Shown in pieces: positions 1 to 4,042 of a stretch of 6,194 nt of DNA. The DNA comes from Nanobdellota archaeon (GTDB taxonomy: Archaea > Nanobdellota > Nanobdellia > Pacearchaeales > GW2011-AR1), in the NCBI GenBank assembly GCA_018901625.1, contig JAHIEM010000026.1:1-6194 (forward strand), in the 5' to 3' direction. Each line of letters opens with the position of its first letter. Position 1 is the first letter of the stretch. The notes beneath the pieces are model-generated. The model was not told where the DNA came from, made no database searches, and was given only the letters and a program-made list of their open reading frames with translations. Made by a program: the position numbers and the translations under genes.

Positions 1-151
1 ACTGCCATCAAACTCTAACGAGTTTGAGGTCCAGAAAACCCAAAACAAACCGCACCTGTCAGAATCGTGAGATTCTGAGCACACTCAGAAATCCGAGATT
101 TCTGATGTTTTAAGGTGCGGTACACTCAAGGTTTTCTTGATCTTGTTTTTT
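1..151 (+). ncRNA. Candidate structured RNA of nested helices (5' end may be off-window)
   Basis: Seen in the sequence, paired by hand: hairpin 8-15/20-27 (8 bp, TAAC loop); helix 28-40/130-142 (12 pairs including one G-T, one mismatch at 32/138); inside it a GC-rich helix 50-57/113-120 (8 bp, CCGCACCT with AGGTGCGG); inside that two hairpins, 59-66/71-78 (8 bp, GTGA loop) and 85-93/97-105 (9 bp, CGA loop). Bases 1-4 (ACTG) can also pair with 152-155 (CAGT), so the outer helix may continue upstream of the window. A T6 run at 146-151 directly follows the closing helix, as expected for an archaeal RNA 3' end on the plus strand. UAAC and GUGA are both known stable tetraloop types. No long open frame crosses the region. 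The family is not recognised: conserved SRP helix 8, RNase P and 5S rRNA motifs are not visible. A mobile-element end or an mRNA 3' region is an alternative. Transcription is inferred. Confidence 0.45.
146..151 (+). terminator. T6 run after the structured region, probable RNA 3' end
   Basis: Six consecutive T bases follow the 3' strand of the 28-40/130-142 helix by three bases. Archaeal transcription commonly stops at T-runs, with or without a hairpin, so this would end the candidate RNA and separate it from the gene starting at 239. Bases 152-210 show no other clear feature apart from a possible alternative pairing of CTCAAG (125-130) with CTTGAG (159-164). Confidence 0.35.
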
Positions 152-210
152 CAGTCATCTTGAGCTCTTTGGAATTTTGATTTTTCTCACTAAAGAATAC
201 TCGCGCAGGT

Positions 211-218
211 TTTTAAAC
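211..218 (+). promoter_or_regulatory. TATA box for the DUF167 gene
   Basis: TTTTAAAC is centred about 24-25 bases upstream of the ATG at 239. Archaeal TATA boxes sit about 25-27 bases before the transcription start, so the predicted start is at or next to the A of the ATG, giving a leaderless mRNA. No Shine-Dalgarno sequence precedes this ATG, which agrees. A second AT-rich run, CTTATAAC at 223-230, is too close to the ATG to serve it. Confidence 0.5.
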
Positions 219-238
219 AAACTCTTATAACAAGATAA

Positions 239-463
239 ATGATAATCAATATCAGGGTGAGAACTAATCAGAATGAAAATAGGGTTGTTAGAAATGGTGA
301 TTTGAGCTATGCTGTTGATTTAAAATCTCTTCCTGAGAATAATAAAGCTAATATAGAGCTCATTAATACTTTGTCTAAATATTTCAAGATAAGTGTTAGA
401 GAGATAAGAATAAAAAGAGGATTAACTAGCAAGAATAAGATTATTGAAATAAAAAATAATTAA
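239..463 (+). CDS. DUF167 (YggU-type) family protein, short form
   Basis: A 74-residue protein that fits DUF167/COG1872. The family's signature region, usually PxxGKANxxL followed by a helix and a basic strand, is seen here as LPENNKANIELI (residues 31-42), then LSKYFKISVREIRIKRG (45-61) and SKNKIIEI (64-71). The usual GKAN glycine is replaced by asparagine. The protein is shorter than the roughly 90-100 residues typical of the family, mainly at the N-terminus, which starts directly with the first strand (INIRVRTN). The family has no agreed biochemical function; it is a small alpha/beta fold found in bacteria, archaea and eukaryotes. The start is supported by the TATA box at 211-218 and by the absence of any leader. 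The next gene begins 6 bases after its stop, so the two are probably cotranscribed. Confidence 0.8.
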   Translation: MIINIRVRTNQNENRVVRNGDLSYAVDLKSLPENNKANIELINTLSKYFKISVREIRIKRGLTSKNKIIEIKNN

Positions 464-469
464 ATCGCT

Positions 470-790
470 ATGATTGGGTATTATTACACAGATTCAGGGA
501 GACATGAAAGATTGTATGTTCCATTTAATTTTATTGCTGTGAAGAGAAAAGAGGTAGAGGTAATACTTGCGCCGGACAAGATATCAAAACTTGGCGCGTT
601 TATCCGAATAAATAAGGCTTCACTTGATAGGGGGCTTATTGCAAGAGTTGAGATTGATGATAATACACTGGACTTAATTCAGGATTCGTGCTTTTCAGGG
701 GATGAAAAAGGGGCGGGGGCGGCTGCTCAGGCTCTTTTTGAATATGTGAGAAGAAACTGGAGAAAAATAAGTGTTAGAAGATGGGAATAA
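470..790 (+). CDS. Hypothetical protein coupled to the downstream metallopeptidase
   Basis: A 106-residue protein that I do not recognise. It starts 6 bases after the DUF167 stop and overlaps the next gene by 10 bases (781-790), an arrangement typical of translational coupling. The N-terminal half is a likely beta-rich stretch (YYYTDSG, RLYVPFNFIAVKR, VEVILAPDK, AFIRINKA) and the middle contains an acidic patch (IDDNTLDLIQD, residues 62-72). An Ala/Gly-rich helix follows (GAGAAAQALFEYVRR, residues 81-95), and the C-terminus is basic and aromatic (NWRKISVRRWE). No signal peptide, membrane segment or cysteine cluster is visible; there is a single cysteine at 74. No Shine-Dalgarno sequence precedes the ATG. 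Its placement suggests a function linked to the metallopeptidase-like protein, for example as partner or substrate, but this is inference from position only. Confidence 0.75.
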   Translation: MIGYYYTDSGRHERLYVPFNFIAVKRKEVEVILAPDKISKLGAFIRINKASLDRGLIARVEIDDNTLDLIQDSCFSGDEKGAGAAAQALFEYVRRNWRKISVRRWE

Positions 791-1152
791 AATATCAAGA
801 AGCTGGAGATATAAGAGAAGAAGCTGAGAGGATAGTTGGAAAACTTGGGTGGAATCATGTTCAACTCGAGAATGTTGGTTTTTTGAGAAGCAATGGAAGC
901 TCGAGCAGGAGAACTATTGCTAGGTGCCACGCTCTCAGTGTTCCCCTGCAGCTCGGACTGAACAGAAAAGCGTTTTATACTATTGAGGTTATTTCAGAGA
1001 GATTTGACAAATTAAGCGAGGAGGAGAGAATAAAGGTTATAATTCACGAGTTGATGCATATTCCGAAGAGCTTTGGCGGGGGTTTTATTCATCATGATAA
1101 GGTTTGCGAGAGAAGTATAAATCAGTTGTTCCAGAGATATATATACGGCTGA
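781..1152 (+). CDS. Putative metallopeptidase (HExxH, PhageMetallopep/COG4900 type)
   Basis: A 123-residue protein with a zinc-metallopeptidase motif HELMH at residues 89-93 (H89, E90, H93) and a downstream FIHHDK (102-107) whose histidine, 104 or 105, is the likely third metal ligand. Around these sit TIARCHAL (45-52), FYTIEVISERFDKLSEEE (65-82) and HIPKSFGGG (93-101). This pattern, IEVISE.FDKLSEEE..K..IHELMHIPK, is what I recall of the small 'putative phage metallopeptidase' family (PF18894/COG4900), shared by archaea and phages; the family name is from memory. Its substrate is unknown. The cysteine in ARCH (C49) and C109 are also present. The start ATG overlaps the end of the preceding gene (ATGGGAATAA holds both the start and the upstream stop), so translation is probably coupled. 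No signal peptide is seen, so it is cytoplasmic. Confidence 0.85.
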   Translation: MGIKYQEAGDIREEAERIVGKLGWNHVQLENVGFLRSNGSSSRRTIARCHALSVPLQLGLNRKAFYTIEVISERFDKLSEEERIKVIIHELMHIPKSFGGGFIHHDKVCERSINQLFQRYIYG

Positions 1153-1189
1153 TTAAAATTAAATTAATCCTTATGCAGACAGTTAAAAG

Positions 1190-1600
1190 ATGAAAGCTAA
1201 AATAAAAATTAATGGAAAGATAGCTGAAGTGGAGAACCTGAAAAAAGTTTCCTGGCTTGGGAAATTTACTGGGCTGATGTTCAGGAAAAATTCACAGGCG
1301 CTGATGTTCAAGTTTGCTAGAGGGAGAAATGCAATTCACTCTCTTTTTTGTTTTCCGTTTATTGCAGTCTGGTTTCTGGATGGAAGAGTTGTTGACTATA
1401 AGATTGTTGAGCCCTGGAAATTATCTCTTGCGCCTGAGAGTGAGTTTGACACCTTGATAGAGATTCCAATTAATGAAAGCTATAAGCATTTAGTTGATTT
1501 CTTCGTCGATAAGACTGGTTTGATTAAGGATTTTGGAATTTATTCTCGAGTTTTTGACACGGGAAAAGGTTTAAATAGTTCATCGTCGTGGGGCTATTAA
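1190..1600 (+). CDS. DUF192-like protein
   Basis: A 136-residue protein whose first 95 residues follow the DUF192/COG1430 pattern: a first segment, then GLMFRK (28-33), ALMFKF (37-42), HSLFCFPFIAVWFLDGRVVD (50-69), a VEPWKLSL segment (73-80) and a closing DTLIEIP strand (87-93). The family is a small beta-barrel-like domain of unsettled function, often exported in bacteria. Here no signal peptide or lipobox is present, so it is likely cytoplasmic, as in many archaea. A C-terminal tail of about 40 residues (from ESYKHL on) ends in a Ser-rich stretch and is beyond the usual domain. The ATG lies 37 bases after the previous stop. A weak AT-rich element (AAATTAAT, 1161-1168) about 25 bases upstream could give it a leaderless promoter; no Shine-Dalgarno sequence is seen. 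An earlier ATG at 1172 runs into a stop after six codons. Confidence 0.75.
   Translation: MKAKIKINGKIAEVENLKKVSWLGKFTGLMFRKNSQALMFKFARGRNAIHSLFCFPFIAVWFLDGRVVDYKIVEPWKLSLAPESEFDTLIEIPINESYKHLVDFFVDKTGLIKDFGIYSRVFDTGKGLNSSSSWGY
1570..1577 (+). promoter_or_regulatory. TATA box for the 40-residue basic protein gene
   Basis: TTTAAATA lies within the last codons of the DUF192-like gene. Counting about 26 bases downstream of its centre puts the transcription start near 1600, which leaves a leader of about 24 bases containing the strong Shine-Dalgarno sequence at 1611-1617. This small gene therefore probably has its own leadered transcript. Confidence 0.45.
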
Positions 1601-1610
1601 GAAAAATAAA

Positions 1611-1617
1611 AGGAGGT
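1611..1617 (+). promoter_or_regulatory. Strong Shine-Dalgarno sequence
   Basis: AGGAGGT is followed by six A bases and then the ATG at 1624. It is a near-perfect anti-16S match with a normal spacing. It is the clearest ribosome binding site in the window and fixes the start of the short gene, in contrast to the other genes here, which lack one. Confidence 0.85.
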
Positions 1618-1623
1618 AAAAAA

Positions 1624-1746
1624 ATGGGTTCAATAATCGCAAAAAATGTTGTCAAGAGAAAACCTGGCTATTTGTATTATGTTGACGGTAAGGGAAACGT
1701 GTGTGAAGCAAAGATGGCTCGAGGCGGCAGAAAGAAGAGAAGATAA
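1624..1746 (+). CDS. Small basic protein, 40 residues
   Basis: An open frame of 40 codons and a TAA stop, starting at the ATG after the strong Shine-Dalgarno sequence. The translation opens MGSIIAKNVVKRKPGYLYYV, continues with DGKGNVCEAKM and ends in a basic tail ARGGRKKRR. About 13 of the 40 residues are Lys or Arg. The centre (GYLYYVDGKGNVCEAKM) reads like a two-stranded hairpin with a G-x-G-N turn and one cysteine (C27), and the tail looks like an RNA- or DNA-binding extension. I have the impression of similar short proteins in DPANN archaeal genomes but cannot name a family or function. The strong ribosome binding site, own promoter and following T-rich terminator all point to a real and well-expressed gene. 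A ribosome- or nucleic-acid-associated role is inference from composition. Confidence 0.8.
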   Translation: MGSIIAKNVVKRKPGYLYYVDGKGNVCEAKMARGGRKKRR

Positions 1747-1751
1747 GTAAT

Positions 1752-1779
1752 CTTGTTTTATTTTTTATTTTTTATTTTT
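1752..1779 (+). terminator. T-rich intrinsic terminator after the small basic protein gene
   Basis: Several T-runs (T4, T6, T6, T5) separated by single A bases follow the stop codon within a few bases, without a hairpin. This is the usual form of archaeal termination. It separates the plus-strand genes from the convergent minus-strand pair, whose last stop is at 1793. For the minus strand this stretch is A-rich and offers no stop. The first T-rich stretch available to that transcript is opposite 1601-1624. Confidence 0.65.
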
Positions 1780-1792
1780 GGATTTTGAGGTT

Positions 1793-2176
1793 TCATAGAA
1801 AAGAGTTTATAGTTTCCAATATTTCGTTAAGTGATATTGGTTTTACTAAATGGCAAGTTGAGAAATCGGGCTTATAGCTATATCCGCTCCATGTAATAAT
1901 GGGTAAATGGGGGTACATTTTTCTAACTTTTTCACCTAAATCGTGACCAGTTAGTGTCTGGTAATCAGGAGTAAGAACATTGCCTGCTCTTCCAACTTGA
2001 GAATCTTCTGCAGCTAAATCTGTGAGAAATAAATCGAATATTACGCCTCTATCTAACTCTTCATTTAATCTTCTAGCAGATTGATATGGGAGACATAAAT
2101 GAGAGCTACGGGGTTGAATACCTTTTGCGTATAATTCCGCACAGTCATCATCATAAATTAAAATTGTTTTTGCCAT
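1793..2176 (-). CDS. Stand-alone response-regulator receiver (REC) domain protein
   Basis: A 127-residue protein made up of a single receiver-like domain. Visible landmarks: the acidic cluster DDD (residues 9-11) after the first strand KTILIYDDD; the phosphoacceptor candidate D53 in DLFLTDL (48-54); S97 at the end of the fourth strand in IITWSGYS (93-100); and K112 with the following proline in LVKPIS (110-115). These are the expected positions for Mg binding, phosphorylation and switching. The loop after D53 is longer than usual, about 25 residues (AAEDSQ to TLTGHDLG). There is no DNA-binding output domain, and no histidine kinase is encoded in the window, so its partner is unknown. It could act through protein contacts, or be a receiver-like domain without phosphotransfer. 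The gene follows the 2199-2585 gene by 22 bases on the same strand, with no Shine-Dalgarno sequence, so it is probably cotranscribed. Confidence 0.8.
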   Translation of the reverse strand: MAKTILIYDDDCAELYAKGIQPRSSHLCLPYQSARRLNEELDRGVIFDLFLTDLAAEDSQVGRAGNVLTPDYQTLTGHDLGEKVRKMYPHLPIITWSGYSYKPDFSTCHLVKPISLNEILETINSFL

Positions 2177-2198
2177 GTTTTCTGATTATTTTGAGAGC

Positions 2199-2585
2199 TT
2201 AGGATTTTAATAGCTCTGAGATATATTTCGTTGAGATATATGCTGCAATTCCCCCATTGCCTGTGCTAAGATTATGCTCCTGAAATTGTGGATTTCCATC
2301 ATCTACTAAATCAAATCCTCCGTGTACTCCTATGGAGATATTTGTTAAGCCAAGTTCTTTGTCCCATTTAAGTTTTATTTCTGGGGAAGAGTTTACCAGG
2401 CTTTCCTGAGCTAACATTTTTTCAAGTTCAGTTACATATTCTTCTATGTCTCCTCTTCTTCCCTGCTCGTAAAATCTCTGAACTCTCTCTTTAAAATCAA
2501 GAGGAAGATATACCACAGGGATAATCCCCTTTCCTTCTGCTATTATGAATGTTGGGTAGAGCATCCAGATATCTTGTTCTTCCAT
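2199..2585 (-). CDS. Hypothetical protein, first gene of a two-gene unit with the REC protein
   Basis: A 128-residue protein that I do not recognise. It begins with a hydrophobic segment (WMLYPTFIIAEGKGIIPVVYLPL, about residues 7-29) that is interrupted by charged and glycine residues and looks like paired beta strands rather than a membrane helix. A charged helical region follows (FKERVQRFYEQGRRGDIEEYVTELEKML, about 31-58). The C-terminal half has a Gly- and Asp-rich stretch (GVHGGFDLVDDGNP, 86-99) and ends in FQEHNLSTGNGG (101-112) and a last helix. The HGG, EHN and STGNGG elements look like conserved turns, but I cannot assign catalysis. Its ATG is 25-26 bases from the centre of the TATA box at 2607-2614, consistent with a leaderless transcript that continues into the REC gene. 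A role together with the receiver domain is inferred from the gene order. Confidence 0.75.
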   Translation of the reverse strand: MEEQDIWMLYPTFIIAEGKGIIPVVYLPLDFKERVQRFYEQGRRGDIEEYVTELEKMLAQESLVNSSPEIKLKWDKELGLTNISIGVHGGFDLVDDGNPQFQEHNLSTGNGGIAAYISTKYISELLKS

Positions 2586-2606
2586 TGATTATTTAATAAG
2601 TTTAAA

Positions 2607-2614
2607 TTTATAAA
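2607..2614. promoter_or_regulatory. Self-complementary TATA box shared by two divergent genes
   Basis: TTTATAAA is its own reverse complement. Its centre is 28-29 bases before the plus-strand ATG at 2639 and 25-26 bases before the minus-strand ATG at 2585. Both are compatible with the archaeal TATA-to-start distance for leaderless or nearly leaderless mRNAs. The gap between the two start codons is only 53 bases and contains no other equally good element; the adjoining TTTAAATTTA (2601-2610) overlaps it. Confidence 0.6.
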
Positions 2615-2638
2615 GAATTGTTTGCTGGAGAATATATT

Positions 2639-3517
2639 ATGAAAGATAGATATCACCTGATTGAAGAAAACTTAATCCCTTTATCAAAATACTGGTCTGT
2701 GAGACTCGGATTTTTAGATATTTTGAATAATACTAAGTTATTTCTTCCGATTATTGAAAATAGAGAAGATATTGGAGATGATTTAAAAACAATGATAAAA
2801 ATCTCTAAAGAATGGAAAGATAAAAATGAGCATAATGTTGGGGAAGCTGGAGCACTATTTAGATTATTGCAGTTTGCATCATGGAAATTTAATTTAGGAA
2901 AGGAGTTTATTAAAGAAAGAACATTAAAAGACAGAAAAATCTGTGATAATCCGGATATTGTAAATTTTTCAATTAATAATCTTCTTAAACTAGATAACAA
3001 TACTCCTCAATGGGCAAGTGCAAAGATTTTAATTGGAAGTAATGAAGAAATACCTGATGATTTTTTTCTTAGTTTAAGCAAGGAAGCATTAACTCATTAT
3101 AATGAGTCAAAAGAGAAAAATAATTTGTGTGAATTGAGATTTGATGAAACAATACTTAATCAGGCAGAGGCGTTTCTTGATTTGTTAAAAACAGGAAAAA
3201 TCAATTTTCTTCCAATACACCAAGATGATTATTGTTTTGCCAGGGTATTTGATTTAATTGATAAAGAAGAAGGGGAAAGAAGATGGCTAGAGTTAAAAGG
3301 ACATGAGAGCAACAGGCTGGAAGAAATGGAAAAACAGATTAAAAATCTTAATGAGAATAAAGGTATTGATTCCAGAGACCATCGGGTAGTGCAGGCAATT
3401 GCAATGCTTTCTTTGTTAAAAAATAAAAACGCAAAATTTACATTTCCTGAATGTGTGAGCAAGAGCTGGCCCCAATTCTGGGATTTTTTAAAATATGTGG
3501 AGAGATTTATAAATTGA
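2639..3517 (+). CDS. Miniature EPSP-synthase-like (AroA-like) protein
   Basis: A 292-residue protein that shows the landmarks of 3-phosphoshikimate 1-carboxyvinyltransferase in the right order, aligned by eye against remembered E. coli AroA: PLSKYWSVR (14-22) for PGSKSVSNR; GEAGALFRLL (68-77) for GNAGTAMRPL; TLKDRKI (95-101) for RMKERPI; TPQWASAKILI (122-132) for SSQFLTALLM; ESNRLEEM (223-230) for ETDRLFAM; RDHRVVQAIA (246-255) for NDHRMAMCFS; and CVSKSWPQFWDFL (272-284) for CTAKTFPDYFEQL. AroA is about 427 residues. Only 26 residues here separate D197 from E223, where AroA has about 100, so the part with catalytic D313 is missing. Serines 169/170 of AroA are T122 and P123. Substrate binding may partly remain, but normal catalysis is doubtful. 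The start is ATG 2639: a TTG at 2618 would add only seven residues and lies too close to the TATA box at 2607-2614. GGAG at 2627-2630 is a weak ribosome site. First gene of a probable unit with 3536 and kae1. Confidence 0.7.
   Translation: MKDRYHLIEENLIPLSKYWSVRLGFLDILNNTKLFLPIIENREDIGDDLKTMIKISKEWKDKNEHNVGEAGALFRLLQFASWKFNLGKEFIKERTLKDRKICDNPDIVNFSINNLLKLDNNTPQWASAKILIGSNEEIPDDFFLSLSKEALTHYNESKEKNNLCELRFDETILNQAEAFLDLLKTGKINFLPIHQDDYCFARVFDLIDKEEGERRWLELKGHESNRLEEMEKQIKNLNENKGIDSRDHRVVQAIAMLSLLKNKNAKFTFPECVSKSWPQFWDFLKYVERFIN
3506..3513 (+). promoter_or_regulatory. TATA box inside the 3' end of the EPSPS-like gene
   Basis: TTTATAAA within the last codons of the preceding gene is centred 26-27 bases before the ATG at 3536, the standard distance for a leaderless archaeal transcript. 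It could drive the metallopeptidase-like gene and kae1 separately from the EPSPS-like gene. The sequence also encodes the C-terminal residues of that gene, so the match could be due to AT-rich coding sequence. Confidence 0.4.
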
Positions 3518-3535
3518 ATTATTCTATTTGATATT

Positions 3536-4042
3536 ATGAATCATAAAGAAAAATATCAGAACATAATTAATGAACTGATTAGCAAGAGTTTTCCTGAGTT
3601 GAAAAATGAGAAAATAAAAGTTATGGAGTTTCCAAATATTTTTCCTTTGGCAGAAAGTTTTTCAACAAAAAGCTTTAGGAATTATTATATTTTTATTAAT
3701 AAAAAATGCACAAAAAGAAATCTTAGTGCATTAAAAGGTCAGTTGGTCCACGAGCTTTGCCATATTATTTTAGATTATACAAATAAAGGATTTTGCTCTT
3801 CATTCTGGCATCTTAATAAAAAAAATTTAAGTGTTGCATTTAATACTAAATTTTCAAGAAAAATTGAAAACAAAACAGACAGAGAGACAATTAAAAGAGG
3901 TTATGCAAAACAAAGATATAGATTAGCTTTAGACTGGGAAAAAATATTTAAGAAAAAACTATTAAATAATTCTTTATATCCTCGAGGTTATCTCACACCA
4001 GAACAAATCAAATCTTATGCAAAGAAAAGTAGAAAATGGTAA
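3536..4042 (+). CDS. Putative HExxH metallopeptidase-like protein
   Basis: A 168-residue, Lys-rich protein with a zinc-site motif HELCH at residues 72-76 in the helix GQLVHELCHIILD (68-80). About 35-40 residues later comes ENKTDRETIKRGYAKQ (111-126), which resembles the acidic 'ExxxDxxxIxRG' helix that supplies the third ligand in several small cytoplasmic zinc peptidase-like families; D115, E111 or E117 are the candidates. The C-terminus has YLTPEQIKSYAKK (152-164). The N-terminal part (1-60) is a helix followed by strands ending in YYIFINKK. No signal peptide or membrane segment is present. The substrate is unknown and I do not assign it to a named family. The gene begins 18 bases after the EPSPS-like stop and its last seven bases hold the kae1 start (ATGGTAA), so it is probably translationally coupled to kae1. 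The coding sequence is very AT-rich. Confidence 0.75.
   Translation: MNHKEKYQNIINELISKSFPELKNEKIKVMEFPNIFPLAESFSTKSFRNYYIFINKKCTKRNLSALKGQLVHELCHIILDYTNKGFCSSFWHLNKKNLSVAFNTKFSRKIENKTDRETIKRGYAKQRYRLALDWEKIFKKKLLNNSLYPRGYLTPEQIKSYAKKSRKW

Noticed and set aside
10..27. Integron attC-like core, from the TAAC next to a palindrome
   Set aside because: The RYYYAAC/GTTRRRY pair is not met and no integrase is visible; the motif is better explained as an ordinary tetraloop hairpin.
1..151. Archaeal SRP (7S) RNA, because two hairpins inside a long helix recall helices 6 and 8
   Set aside because: The conserved helix 8 GGAA-type loop with its asymmetric internal loop is missing, both hairpins are perfect short stems, and the whole is too short.
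389..778. Direct repeat ATAAGTGTTAGA at 389-400 and 767-778
   Set aside because: Both copies lie in coding sequence (KISVR in each), there is no extended similarity, and a 12-base match is plausible in AT-rich coding DNA.
2618..2638. TTG at 2618 as start of the EPSPS-like gene
   Set aside because: It lies 4 bases from the end of the TATA box, upstream of the expected transcript start; the ATG at 2639 fits the promoter distance and has GGAG before it.
2653..3462. Minus-strand open frames at 2653-3000 and 3229-3462
   Set aside because: They run antisense through the EPSPS-like gene, their Ser/Phe/Leu-rich translations are typical of a reversed AT-rich coding strand, and neither has a promoter or motif.
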